Assembly: GCF_900103185.1 (NCBI RefSeq)
Contig: NZ_FNJD01000017.1
Coordinates: 17,406 to 81,405, forward strand
From: Sulfitobacter litoralis
GTDB taxonomy: Bacteria > Pseudomonadota > Alphaproteobacteria > Rhodobacterales > Rhodobacteraceae
Length of the DNA stretch: 64,000 nucleotides
Direction of reading: 5' to 3'
Below are positions 40,504 to 49,212 of the stretch, in pieces. Position 1 is the stretch's first letter, and each line of letters starts with the position of its first letter. The translations under genes were made by a program, and so were the position numbers. The notes under the pieces were generated by a model. It saw only the letters and a program-made list of their open reading frames with translations. It was not told where the DNA came from and made no database searches.

Positions 40504-41463
40504 TTAAACGGGCCCGCCAAGTAGTTCATTTGCGATCTCGCGGGCGACGGGGGTGGCCTCTTCGGCGGTCATGCCAGCATGCAAACGAGGATCATAAAGC
40601 ATCTTGAGCAAAAGCTCGTCATGGCGGGTCAGCAGCGCGAATTCGTCGTCATCGTTAAAGATCGACGGGCGTGCGGTGGGGCTGTCATTAGCAAGGCCAA
40701 GCCCCTGCGCGAGTTCTTCGTGGATGCACGACAGCCGCATAAGCGACGGGTTTTCGGCCCGGATCACGGCCACGGCAGCAGTATAGATGTTGGGGTCCGC
40801 ACCCCCGGCATAGGCTGCGACGACGCAATAGGTATCGCGGCGCAGATCGCTGAGCGCGGCAAGGCTTTCGGCAGTGACACCGGGGATGCTTTTGGCTGCG
40901 AGGGCCAGAGCATCGGACCGGTCGTCCTCGCCGGCGACGATCACCATAAAGTTCGGTTTCCCCCCGACTGAGACGGAATGCTGCGTCGTCGCGGCCAGAC
41001 GGGCGGCGTAATCTTTGATCGAAGCCTCGTCACGCGCGCGTTCGGACGGGGGCACGCCGTCGCCGAAAACCACCTCCATCCGCACGGGGCGTTCCCAGCG
41101 ACGCATCGGGGATTTGTCCCCACGGCCGGTCAGAGTGGCGTTGTATTCGTTGTAAAAGGCAATTTGTTCAAAGTTGCGCACCAGCATGCCGGCAGAAAAA
41201 GGCGTATCCTGCCCGCCACCATCACGTCGCAAAAGGCCCTGGCTAAGCTGCGCCTGCTGAATCTGATGGAAATAGCTGCGCAGCTTGGCGCTTTTTTGCG
41301 ACGTCGGCTTGGCCACCACAGGCGGCGGGGCCGGTGGCGTTTCGGGGCGCGCGATGGGCTTCAGCGTCGGTTCAACCGGGGGCTGCGGGGTACAGGCGGC
41401 AAGCGCGGCAACCATTGCCACCGTGCCGAACCATCCTGCCCGCCCTAACCGTTGCCATGCCAT
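40504..41463 (-). CDS. DUF2927 lipoprotein
   Basis: The 319-residue protein has a lipoprotein-type signal (VAMVAALAAC, Cys near 24) and a Pro-rich linker (about 25-55). The DUF2927 domain occupies about 65-300, including MLVRNFEQIAFYNEY and CIHEELAQGLGLANDS. The HEE-x-x-Q sequence resembles a zinc-peptidase helix, though the family has no activity known to me. Spacing to the TelA gene is 26 bp and to the SPFH gene 33 bp, so it belongs to the same operon. The extracytoplasmic location adds an outer face to the module. Confidence 0.8.
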   Translation of the reverse strand: MAWQRLGRAGWFGTVAMVAALAACTPQPPVEPTLKPIARPETPPAPPPVVAKPTSQKSAKLRSYFHQIQQAQLSQGLLRRDGGGQDTPFSAGMLVRNFEQIAFYNEYNATLTGRGDKSPMRRWERPVRMEVVFGDGVPPSERARDEASIKDYAARLAATTQHSVSVGGKPNFMVIVAGEDDRSDALALAAKSIPGVTAESLAALSDLRRDTYCVVAAYAGGADPNIYTAAVAVIRAENPSLMRLSCIHEELAQGLGLANDSPTARPSIFNDDDEFALLTRHDELLLKMLYDPRLHAGMTAEEATPVAREIANELLGGPV

Positions 41464-41489
41464 ATCGCGCGCTCCAAGCGTAAAAGGGA

Positions 41490-42665
41490 TTAAACCGAAG
41501 AGGGTGCGGGCTTGACCGCTTTGGCAGAGGCCAACGTGTCGCGCAGATTGGCTTCCATTTCCTGCAGGTCCTTTTCGGCAGAGGCACGGCGCGCTTTGCC
41601 TTCGTCCGCAATTTGCAGGGATTCCTGAATGGTCCCGATCAGGTCAGCGTTGGCTTGTTTGACCGCTTCGATGTCGAAAACGCCGCGTTCCATCTCGGTG
41701 CGGATGACCTTGTTGCTTTCGCGCAAGTTCTGAGCGTTCGACGTCAGCAGTTCATTCGTCAGATCGTTGGCATCGCGCACGGCAGCGGCGGCTTCGACGC
41801 TGCGCTGGATGGTGACCGCCTGCGCCAATTGGGTTTCCCACAGTGGCACTGTGTTCACGAGGGTGGAATTGATTTTGGTAACCAGCGACTTGTCGTTTTC
41901 CTGCACCAAGCGGATGGAGGGCAGCGACTGCATCGTCACCTGACGGGTCAGTTTCAGGTCATGCACGCGGCGTTCCAGATCGTCACGCGCGGCGCGGATA
42001 TCGCGCAGTTCCTGCGCGACCATGACCTGATCCGTCTCGGGTGCGGCGTCGACCTGCGCTTGTTTGGCGGGAATGGTGGTCGCGTCCAACTCTGCCAGCT
42101 TGGCCTCGCCTGCTGCGATATAAAGGGCGAGTTCATCATAGAACTGCAGCGTCTTTTCATACAGCATATCAAGTGATTTGATATCTTTTAGCAGGGTGTG
42201 CTCATGGGTCAGCAGCTCGTCCGTGACGCGGTCGATCTGACCTTGAACCTGTTCGAACTTGGCGGTGAACTTGGCAAAGGGGGCGGCGCGACCCAGCAGG
42301 CGTTCCCACCAGCTGCGTTCACGGCGAACGTCCAGTTCCGATACCGAAAAACCGCGGATGGTTGTCACGATATTGCGCAGGCTATCACCGGCAGGGCCCA
42401 CATCCTTGTTCCGCACGTCTTGCAACATCGCTTGGCTGATTTCTTGCAGCTCAGCCTGCGCACCGGAGCCGAAACCGATAATCGATTGCGTGTCGCCCAT
42501 GTCGATCTCTGCCATGCGGCTTTTGATTTCGGCCGATTGGGGCGCATCTGCCTTTTCAAGCGAAACGACAGCATCCGCGGGCGCGGGGTCGGCCAGCACT
42601 TGGGCGTTTACCTCATCCACCAGCGCGACAGATTGGGTGGCTTTTTCACGAACGGTATCAGACAT
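41490..42665 (-). CDS. Toxic anion resistance protein, TelA/YaaN family
   Basis: The 391-residue protein is largely helical, with the TelA-family segments ERSWWERLLGRAAPFAKFTAKF, LLKDIKSLDMLYEKTL and VTMQSLPSIRLVQENDKSLVTKI. It has no membrane segment and is probably a cytosolic or peripheral membrane coiled-coil protein. TelA homologues are tied to tellurite and cell-envelope stress, but their biochemistry is unclear. It lies next to the XpaC-like gene, a pairing known from Firmicutes (xpaC-yaaN). Confidence 0.9.
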   Translation of the reverse strand: MSDTVREKATQSVALVDEVNAQVLADPAPADAVVSLEKADAPQSAEIKSRMAEIDMGDTQSIIGFGSGAQAELQEISQAMLQDVRNKDVGPAGDSLRNIVTTIRGFSVSELDVRRERSWWERLLGRAAPFAKFTAKFEQVQGQIDRVTDELLTHEHTLLKDIKSLDMLYEKTLQFYDELALYIAAGEAKLAELDATTIPAKQAQVDAAPETDQVMVAQELRDIRAARDDLERRVHDLKLTRQVTMQSLPSIRLVQENDKSLVTKINSTLVNTVPLWETQLAQAVTIQRSVEAAAAVRDANDLTNELLTSNAQNLRESNKVIRTEMERGVFDIEAVKQANADLIGTIQESLQIADEGKARRASAEKDLQEMEANLRDTLASAKAVKPAPSSV

Positions 42666-42702
42666 GGTTCAAGTATTCCTATGTTCTTGCGGGTGCGACA
42701 GA

Positions 42703-43590
42703 TTAATCGAGGCGCACGCCTTCTCGGGAAAGCCGCTCGCGCAGCACGTCGATTTCGATGTTCAGGTCGGTCTTGTCTTCCAATAGCGATTTTTGGGTGC
42801 GCGCGGCAAAATTTTTGTCCAGATCGTCCAGCAAGGCCAGATAATCGGCACGCGCCTGCGCATCGCCCGTGCTGGCATATATGTCAGCGAACTTGATCGT
42901 CGCGTCCCGCGCGCCCAACAGGTAGACCGACAGGTATTTCCGCGCACCCGTCAGATCGCGCGGGTCATCCTGCACTGTGCGGATCAGGGTACGCGCCGTG
43001 TCCTGAAACTGAGCCAAGCGGTCCCGTGCTTGGCGGTCGCCAGCGCGGGCAATGGCTGTGTTCATAGCAGCAAGGTGCTTTTCGGCTTCGTCCACAACTC
43101 GGGCGACGCGGTCTTTCTGAAAGCTGTCCACGCCTTCCATCCCTTTGGCGGTCAGCGGATCGATGCCAAAGGCCGACACATGCAACCCCATAGCGGCCAA
43201 GCCATAGAGCACGGGGGCCACCAGGCCGGGATCATTTTTATAGGCAGCCAAGGCCACACCCGCACCGGTAAGCAGGCTGGCGATGATCTTGCGCGGCAGG
43301 GCGGGGCGTTCAGCCACTTTGCGCGCGGTATAGGCGGCTTCGGCTTTTAATCCTTCGCGCAGCATCCACGCGGCACCGGTCAACGCCGCTGCGGCCACCA
43401 AGCCAAGGACTAGCCCCTGAGCCCCGTCGTTCAATGACAGGAACACCAGCGGAATGGCGGGGATGAACAAGAGCGTTGCCCGCCCGCTTGCGGGGTCCAC
43501 CTCTATGCGTTTTGCACGGGCTTCACGCGGGGCTGACGCGTCGCCGCCGGTGTCTTGATTGCTGTATTTACCGCCAAAGCGCTGTGCCAT
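42703..43590 (-). CDS. XpaC-like 5-bromo-4-chloroindolyl phosphate hydrolysis family membrane protein
   Basis: The 295-residue protein has two pairs of hydrophobic segments (about 45-75 and 100-140) followed by a helical C-terminal domain (about 145-295, with KDRVARVVDEAEKHLAAMN, RYLSVYLLGARDATIKFADIYA-like text in the tail). The family name comes from an old plate phenotype and does not prove phosphatase activity. Its stop lies 37 bp before the TelA start. In this operon it is likely the integral membrane partner of TelA. Confidence 0.8.
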   Translation of the reverse strand: MAQRFGGKYSNQDTGGDASAPREARAKRIEVDPASGRATLLFIPAIPLVFLSLNDGAQGLVLGLVAAAALTGAAWMLREGLKAEAAYTARKVAERPALPRKIIASLLTGAGVALAAYKNDPGLVAPVLYGLAAMGLHVSAFGIDPLTAKGMEGVDSFQKDRVARVVDEAEKHLAAMNTAIARAGDRQARDRLAQFQDTARTLIRTVQDDPRDLTGARKYLSVYLLGARDATIKFADIYASTGDAQARADYLALLDDLDKNFAARTQKSLLEDKTDLNIEIDVLRERLSREGVRLD

Positions 43591-43593
43591 GGA

Positions 43594-43824
43594 TCAAAGC
43601 CCCCCAAGCCAGCCGGTGGACACGCCGAACAGCAAAACGATCAGGGCGACATAGGTGATTTTCTGAAACGGTGTCGGTGCCATGGGGCGATAGATCTCCT
43701 GTCCCTGCGCGGGTGCCGATGCGCGACGGCTTGCGTCCAGAATCCTTGCAATGATTGTCACCAAAATGGCGACAAACGCAACAATCAGCGCCAGCGTGGC
43801 GACAATGACTAGCAATCTACCCAT
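43594..43824 (-). CDS. Small two-helix membrane protein, first gene of the TelA/SPFH cluster
   Basis: I do not recognise the family. The start at 43824 (MGRLLVIVA) follows AAGGAAGG and gives 76 residues; the ATG at 43866 lacks a site. There are two membrane helices (about 3-27 and 54-73) joined by a polar linker with ARRASAPAQGQEIYRP. It ends three bases before the XpaC-like ATG, so the two are almost certainly translated together. Confidence 0.75.
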   Translation of the reverse strand: MGRLLVIVATLALIVAFVAILVTIIARILDASRRASAPAQGQEIYRPMAPTPFQKITYVALIVLLFGVSTGWLGGL

Positions 43825-43904
43825 CAGACCTTCCTTTGCACGACATATAGTCGCGGTACCGCCCATCGACTAGGGTCGCGCACGTAAAAGAAGCTGGCAA
43901 GGGG

Positions 43905-43934
43905 CCGTAAACCCAAAGAAATCAGGGTTTACGG
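43905..43934. terminator. Perfect 10-bp inverted repeat across the rluB stop codon
   Basis: The arms CCGTAAACCC and GGGTTTACGG surround a 10-base loop that includes the rluB stop. It could end rluB transcription or mark a processing point before the downstream cluster 80 bp further on. No T-run follows on the minus strand. Confidence 0.45.
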
Positions 43935-44932
43935 GTGGATTTCACGCGGGTGCCGAATTTGCGCGGCGCAGGGACGTCGGACGCAGGACGGGCAGGCTTG
44001 GATTTGCCATAGCCGGGCTTGGGCTTGCCGGGGATGGTCTTGCCGGTGGCGGTCTTGTCGCCGGGTTCTTTTGGCAGACCGGGGCGACCGGGGCCTGGCT
44101 CTCCGGGTTTGCGCGTCTTTCGTTTGACGATGCGCGCGGGCTTTTTCTTGACGGCGGTGCCGGTGGTATCGGCAATCTCGAGGCCCAGCTGGTCACGGAC
44201 GACCTTGCGTTTCAGCTCTTCGACCTCACCGGGTTTCAGCTCGCCCAACTGAAATGGACCATAGCTGGTGCGGATCAGACGGTTCACCGACAGGTGCACC
44301 GCTTCCATCGCGCGGCGAATTTCGCGGTTCTTGCCTTCGCGAAGACCGATTGTAAGCCAGGCATTTGCACCCTGTTGCCGATCAAGCGATACCGTCATCG
44401 GTTGGAAATCCTCGCCATCAATCGTGATGCCCTTGCGCAGCGGTTCGAGCATATCATCGGTGGGCCGGCCATTTACCCGCACGCGGTAGCGCCGCAGCCA
44501 GCCGTTCGAGGGCAATTCCAACCTGCGTTTGACCTCGCCGTCATTGGTCAGCAGCAACAACCCTTCGGAGTTAAGGTCAAGCCGACCGACGCTCATGACG
44601 CGGGGCATGTCTTCGGGCAGATCATCAAAGATCGTGCCGCGACCTTTTTCGTCGCGATTGGTGGTCACCAGCCCCGTGGGCTTGTGGTACAGCCAGACGC
44701 GGGGTGGTTCGGGCTCGCCGACGGGCTTGCCGTCCACGGTGATTGCATCGGCAGGCGTCACGTTCAACGCGGGCGAATCGATCTGCGCGCCGTTGACCCG
44801 CACGCGGCCGGCCTCGATCATACGCTCTGCTTCGCGGCGGCTGGCAAGTCCGGCACGGGACAGGACTTTGGCAATACGGTCACCGGGTGGGGTGCCGGAT
44901 TTCGGGGGCTGGGAGGGTGTATCTTCGCTCAT
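43922..44932 (-). CDS. rluB: 23S rRNA pseudouridine synthase, RluB/RsuA family
   Basis: The 336-residue protein has an S4 RNA-binding domain (about 20-65, AKVLSRAGLASRREAERMI), the catalytic motif GRLDLNSEGLLLLTNDG near 130 with the active Asp, and the family C-terminal REGKNREIRRAMEAVHLSVNRLIR. A long Lys/Pro/Gly-rich tail (about 255-336) is common in alphaproteobacterial members and may bind RNA. RluB (2605) or RluF-type specificity cannot be separated by eye. It is divergent from tadA with 64 bp between start codons. Confidence 0.88.
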   Translation of the reverse strand: MSEDTPSQPPKSGTPPGDRIAKVLSRAGLASRREAERMIEAGRVRVNGAQIDSPALNVTPADAITVDGKPVGEPEPPRVWLYHKPTGLVTTNRDEKGRGTIFDDLPEDMPRVMSVGRLDLNSEGLLLLTNDGEVKRRLELPSNGWLRRYRVRVNGRPTDDMLEPLRKGITIDGEDFQPMTVSLDRQQGANAWLTIGLREGKNREIRRAMEAVHLSVNRLIRTSYGPFQLGELKPGEVEELKRKVVRDQLGLEIADTTGTAVKKKPARIVKRKTRKPGEPGPGRPGLPKEPGDKTATGKTIPGKPKPGYGKSKPARPASDVPAPRKFGTRVKSTRKP

Positions 44933-44996
44933 ACCACAGCGCTTACCCTGTTTCCTGCGCTTGCGAAAGGGCGGCGTTTGCGGGCATGAGACATGA

Positions 44997-45452
44997 ATGA
45001 GCTTTACCTCTTATATGTCCATCGCATTAGAACAGGCCCGCGCCGCAGCTGCCCGCGGCGAAGTACCCGTGGGCGCGGTCATTGTCGCAGCTGATGGCAC
45101 TGTCGTGGCCCAAGCGGGCAACCGCACGCGCGAGCTGAATGATCCGACCGCCCATGCCGAGGTGCTGGCCATTCGCGCCGCCTGCGCTGCGGCGGGGTTC
45201 GAACGGCTGGGCGGGCACGCACTTTATGTCACGCTGGAACCCTGCGCCATGTGTGCTGCGGCGATCTCCGCGGCGCGGCTGGCACGGTTGTACTACGGCG
45301 CGTCCGACCCCAAATCAGGCGGAGTGGCACAGGGCGCGCGGGTGTTTTCCCATGCCCAATGCCACCACGCCCCCGACGTCTATGACGCCATCGCCGCCGC
45401 CGAGAGCGAAGAGCTGCTGAAGACGTTTTTTGCTGCGAAACGAAAAGGATAA
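44997..45452 (+). CDS. tadA: tRNA(Arg) adenosine-34 deaminase
   Basis: TadA converts A34 to inosine in tRNA-Arg(ACG). The zinc site HAE (His53, Glu55) and PCAMC (Cys83, Cys86) are intact, with length 151. The sequence LYYGASDPKSGGVAQG is typical of TadA rather than guanine or cytosine deaminases. It is divergent from rluB and six bases ahead of a membrane-protein gene. Confidence 0.93.
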   Translation: MSFTSYMSIALEQARAAAARGEVPVGAVIVAADGTVVAQAGNRTRELNDPTAHAEVLAIRAACAAAGFERLGGHALYVTLEPCAMCAAAISAARLARLYYGASDPKSGGVAQGARVFSHAQCHHAPDVYDAIAAAESEELLKTFFAAKRKG

Positions 45453-45457
45453 GCCCC

Positions 45458-46078
45458 ATGGCCCAACGGGATGAATTAAGCATTTTCGTGCGCGACGCGC
45501 TGACGGCAGGCAAGTCCCGCCCCGAGATTGCTGCCGCGCTGGCCCACGCGGGCTGGCGCAGCGCAGAGGTGCAGGACGCCCTGAACGGATGGGACGAGAT
45601 GCCGTTCTCTCCGCCCGTTCCGCGCCCCGTGGCGACGGTGTCTGCGCGGGATTTCTTTACCTATGCGCTGACGTTCTGCGTCCTGATTCTTGGGGCATTC
45701 AATCTGGTGGTTGTGTTGCAGGCGCTGGTTGATCTGGTCTTTGCCACAGGGGACGGCGACAGTGACCGGCCAATCCGCTGGGGTGTTGCCGTGTTGATCG
45801 TGACTGCGCCGCTGTACCTCTGGCTGACCCTGCGGGAGCGGCAGAAACTTGCGCGCGACCCTGCGCATTACCGGTCCGCGATCCGCAAATGGATGATCTA
45901 TATCGGGCTGCTCTTGGCTGCGCTGACCCTGCTCGGGGATGCAATTGCCACGATCTATGCACTGCTGACCGGTGATCTGACGCTGCAATTTATCGTTAAG
46001 GCGCTGGTGGTACTGGTAGTGGCGGGAGGCATATTCGGTTTTTATGTGCGGGACCTGCGCGAAGAGGCCCCTGCGTGA
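45458..46078 (+). CDS. DUF5671-like membrane protein
   Basis: The 206-residue protein has a short N-terminal helical domain (FVRDALTAGKSRPEIAAALAHAGW) and four membrane helices (about 65-90, 110-128, 145-165, 178-197). The N-terminal segment with RPEIAAALAHAGWRSAEVQDAL recurs before membrane regions in related proteins. The role is unknown. It shares its stop with the GTG start of the next gene. Confidence 0.7.
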   Translation: MAQRDELSIFVRDALTAGKSRPEIAAALAHAGWRSAEVQDALNGWDEMPFSPPVPRPVATVSARDFFTYALTFCVLILGAFNLVVVLQALVDLVFATGDGDSDRPIRWGVAVLIVTAPLYLWLTLRERQKLARDPAHYRSAIRKWMIYIGLLLAALTLLGDAIATIYALLTGDLTLQFIVKALVVLVVAGGIFGFYVRDLREEAPA

Positions 46079-46509
46079 ACAAACTGCTACTGATCTGCAT
46101 GTGCTTGCTGGTCGGCGGGGCCATTGTCGGTGGTTTGATGGTGATAGGTGGACCAAAGCAGGCGCGACTGGCGCGCGAGGACAAGCAGCGCATCAGTGAC
46201 CTGCGGATCCTTCGCAGTCATCTCATGTGCATCGGCCACCCGCGCAAGCCGCTGCCCCAGACCCTGACGGATGACGCCTATTGTCCCAGCACGCGCCACA
46301 GCCTGTACGATATCCTTGCCAGTGGCGACCCAGCGAGCGGCGCACCTTATGTGTATCGTCGCTTCAGCGACACCGCGTTCGAAGTTTGTACGACGCTGGC
46401 GCTGAACTCGCAAAAGGCGCGCAAAGCTGCGTTTGATCAAGGCAACATTGCCCTGCCCGCCGACGACACCCTCTGCTTTATCGGGGAGCGTGCCGTTTCT
46501 ATTGAATAG
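46075..46509 (+). CDS. Hypothetical single-helix membrane-anchored protein
   Basis: I do not recognise the family. The 144-residue protein has one N-terminal helix (about 4-27, LLLICMCLLVGGAIVGGLMV) and a polar periplasmic part with four cysteines (Cys52, Cys70, Cys103, Cys134) that could form two disulfides. The GTG start overlaps the preceding stop (GTGA), so it is coupled to the DUF5671-like gene. It resembles small anchored proteins of the same partner arrangement in related genomes, but I cannot name a function. Confidence 0.65.
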   Translation: MNKLLLICMCLLVGGAIVGGLMVIGGPKQARLAREDKQRISDLRILRSHLMCIGHPRKPLPQTLTDDAYCPSTRHSLYDILASGDPASGAPYVYRRFSDTAFEVCTTLALNSQKARKAAFDQGNIALPADDTLCFIGERAVSIE

Positions 46510-46516
46510 GGGGATC

Positions 46517-47209
46517 CTATAGCGTGATTGCCTTGAGCACTTCGGGCTCGATCACATCCACGCCGGGCAAACCGTCGACCAGCACCTGAGCCGATTGCTC
46601 AAGCGCGTCAAAGGTGCGGTAGTGGCAGGGGATCACGGTTTTGAAGTCGAAATACCGCTTGGCCGCGTAGGCCGCGCCGGCCATATCCATAGTGAAATGA
46701 CCGCCCGCGCTCAGGATGCCGATGTCGGGTTTGTGGTAGTCGCCCATCCAATCCATATCCGCCATAATATCGGTATCGCCCGACACATAGACCGTGTGAC
46801 CTTCGCCCTTGATCATAAAGCCGATTTCAGCCCCCATATAGATCGGGCCCGCGTCCCCATCGACCGAAGAGGAATGCGATGCCGGCACCATCGTCACGTC
46901 AACCTTGCCGCAGCGGATCGTGCCGCCTTTGTTGAAGCCCGTGGTGTTTTCCACGCCTTGCGCGCCGAAATACCCCATCAGTTCAACCATGCCCGCAACC
47001 GGCGCACCGGTTTTTTCCGCGACCATCTTGAGGTCTTGGGTGTGGTCGAAATGCCCGTGGGTCACCAGGATTTGCGTCACGCCGGACAGTGCGGCATCGT
47101 GCTGCGCGTCGTCCAGCATCGGGTTGCCAGTGAGCCAAGGGTCGATCAGCAGAATCTGATCCTCGATCTCGATGCGAAAGCTGCCGTGGCCGAGCCAGAT
47201 GATATCCAT
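46517..47209 (-). CDS. Metal-dependent hydrolase, UPF0173/MBL fold
   Basis: The 230-residue protein starts MDIIWLGHGSFRIE after GGAAG, while the longer frame to 47296 has no ribosome site. The MBL metal motif THGHFDHTQD is present near 52-61, and GDTDIMADM and PCHYRTF supply further ligands. This is the YtkL/UPF0173 group. The substrate is not known. It lies between two convergent/divergent neighbours and is probably monocistronic. Confidence 0.87.
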   Translation of the reverse strand: MDIIWLGHGSFRIEIEDQILLIDPWLTGNPMLDDAQHDAALSGVTQILVTHGHFDHTQDLKMVAEKTGAPVAGMVELMGYFGAQGVENTTGFNKGGTIRCGKVDVTMVPASHSSSVDGDAGPIYMGAEIGFMIKGEGHTVYVSGDTDIMADMDWMGDYHKPDIGILSAGGHFTMDMAGAAYAAKRYFDFKTVIPCHYRTFDALEQSAQVLVDGLPGVDVIEPEVLKAITL

Positions 47210-47280
47210 TTTGGTCTTCCCTTTATGTGGTGTCTTTCGCGGACTGTAGCGCGTGTTTGTACGAAGGGGAGCCTCCGGCG

Positions 47281-47305
47281 GGAGTTTATTTGGCAAAATG
47301 AAGGA
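47281..47305 (+). repeat. Short dispersed element, copy 1
   Basis: The sequence GGAGTTTATTTGGCAAAATG, followed by AAGGAT, is preceded by GCCTCCGGCGG. A close copy lies at 57313-57337. The pattern recurs widely in related genomes to my recollection; I do not know a function. Confidence 0.5.
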
Positions 47306-47399
47306 TCAACCGGCGCGATCAAGCGCTAGAAGCAGTGGCCAGACTTGCGGGGGCGGGCAGGGGGCGATAAACGGCACCCAATCAGATGAAGGAGCGCCC

Positions 47400-47687
47400 A
47401 TGTCCATTGACGAGTCCACAGCCGCACGGGTGGCGAAACTGGCCCGCATCAAGGTCGAACCCGACGCCTTGCCCGCGCTGGCGCAAGAGTTCAACAATAT
47501 CCTCGGCTTTATCGAACAGCTGAACGAAGTCGATGTCGACGGGGTAGAACCGATGACATCCGTAACACCTCAGGTGTTGAAAAAGCGCGAGGACGTGGTG
47601 CGCGATGGCGACCAGCAGGCCAAAGTGTTGGCCAATGCGCCCGATGCGCGTGAAGGATTTTTTGCGGTTCCGAAGGTGGTTGAATAA
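47400..47687 (+). CDS. gatC: Asp-tRNA(Asn)/Glu-tRNA(Gln) amidotransferase subunit C
   Basis: The 95-residue subunit stabilises GatA in the GatCAB complex. The start ATG 47400 follows GAAGGAG; the frame extends upstream to 47253 but has no site there. Family features are the N-terminal [30 protein letters not shown] and the C-terminal [12 protein letters not shown]. Its stop overlaps the gatA start (TAATG). GatB is not in the window. Confidence 0.95.
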   Translation: MSIDESTAARVAKLARIKVEPDALPALAQEFNNILGFIEQLNEVDVDGVEPMTSVTPQVLKKREDVVRDGDQQAKVLANAPDAREGFFAVPKVVE

Positions 47688-49174
47688 TGGCTGATTTGAA
47701 CAAACTGGGCCTTGCCGAAGCACGTGATGCGCTGCGCAAAGGCGATGTGACCTCGGCCGAGCTAACCGGCGCATGTTTGACCGCCATCGAAGGCGCGGGC
47801 GCGCTGAATGCATTCGTGCACCACACCGGTGATCTTGCGATGGATCAGGCCAAGGCGGCAGATGCGCGGATCAAATCCGGCGATGCGCCTGCGATGTGTG
47901 GCTTGCCCATCGGCATCAAGGATCTGTTCTGCACCAAAGGTGTGCCGTCGCAGGCCGCGTCGCGGATCCTTGAAGGCTTCGTGCCCGAGTATGAAAGCAC
48001 TGTGTCGCAAAATCTGCTGGATAGTGGCGCGGTGATGTTGGGTAAGCTCAACATGGATGAATTCGCGATGGGATCGTCCAATGAAACCTCCGTGTATGGC
48101 AATGCCGTCAACCCTTGGCGGCGTTCGGGTGATGAGACAGCGCTGACACCCGGCGGGTCTTCGGGCGGGTCGGCCGCGGCTGTAGCCGCAGACCTGTGTC
48201 TGGCGGCAACCGGCACCGATACGGGCGGCTCGATCCGCCAGCCTGCGGCCTTTACCGGCACAGTGGGGATCAAGCCAACCTATGGGCGCTGTTCCCGTTG
48301 GGGCGTCGTGGCGTTTGCCTCTTCGCTGGATCAAGCGGGGCCAATGACCAAAACCGTACGCGACGCGGCAATCATGTTGGGCGCTATGGCCGGGTATGAC
48401 GCCAAAGACAGCACCTCTGCCGAGCTGGCCGTACCCGATTTCGAAGCCGCGCTGACGGGCGACATTCGGGGCAAAAAGATCGGTATCCCGCGCGAATACC
48501 GCATTGATGGCATCCCCGCAGGGATCGATAAACTGTGGCAAGACGGTATTGCCATGCTGCGCGATGCCGGGGCCGAGATCGTCGATATTTCCTTGCCGCA
48601 CACGAAATACGCTTTGCCTGCCTATTACGTGATCGCGCCGGCGGAAGCCTCGTCGAACCTCGCCCGCTATGACGGGGTGCGCTATGGCCACCGCGCCAAG
48701 CTGGACCACGGCGACGGCATCACCGAGATGTACGAAAAGACCCGCGCCGAAGGGTTCGGGGCCGAGGTGCAGCGCCGTGTTATGGTTGGTACCTATGTGC
48801 TAAGCGCGGGGTTCTACGACGCTTACTACAACCGGGCACGTAAGGTCCGTACCTTGATCAAGAAAGATTTCGAAGACGCATTTGCAGCAGGTATCGACAG
48901 CATCTTGACACCAACCACGCCGTCGGCGGCCTTTGGTCTGGGCGAGATGACGGATGCCGATCCGGTGGCGATGTATCTGAACGACGTCTTTACGGTCACC
49001 GTGAACCTCGCGGGGCTGCCTGGTATCGCGCTGCCGACTGGTATCAGCGACAATGGGCTGCCCCTTGGTTTGCAACTTATTGGTCGCCCATGGGAAGAGG
49101 CCGATCTACTGTCTACCGCCTATGCGCTAGAGCAGGCGGCCGGCTTTGTAGCCAAGCCGCAAAAATGGTGGTAA
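47687..49174 (+). CDS. gatA: Asp-tRNA(Asn)/Glu-tRNA(Gln) amidotransferase subunit A
   Basis: GatA is the amidase that releases ammonia from glutamine or asparagine for transamidation of misacylated tRNA. The amidase signature [21 protein letters not shown] and [14 protein letters not shown] are intact, giving the Lys78 - Ser158 - Ser182 triad at the expected spacing. Length 495 is normal. It is coupled to gatC. GatCAB serves as the route to Gln-tRNA in alphaproteobacteria lacking GlnRS. Confidence 0.97.
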   Translation: MADLNKLGLAEARDALRKGDVTSAELTGACLTAIEGAGALNAFVHHTGDLAMDQAKAADARIKSGDAPAMCGLPIGIKDLFCTKGVPSQAASRILEGFVPEYESTVSQNLLDSGAVMLGKLNMDEFAMGSSNETSVYGNAVNPWRRSGDETALTPGGSSGGSAAAVAADLCLAATGTDTGGSIRQPAAFTGTVGIKPTYGRCSRWGVVAFASSLDQAGPMTKTVRDAAIMLGAMAGYDAKDSTSAELAVPDFEAALTGDIRGKKIGIPREYRIDGIPAGIDKLWQDGIAMLRDAGAEIVDISLPHTKYALPAYYVIAPAEASSNLARYDGVRYGHRAKLDHGDGITEMYEKTRAEGFGAEVQRRVMVGTYVLSAGFYDAYYNRARKVRTLIKKDFEDAFAAGIDSILTPTTPSAAFGLGEMTDADPVAMYLNDVFTVTVNLAGLPGIALPTGISDNGLPLGLQLIGRPWEEADLLSTAYALEQAAGFVAKPQKWW

Positions 49175-49212
49175 ACCCCCGCCGATAAACCAGAGCAGAT
49201 AAAGCAGGTCCG

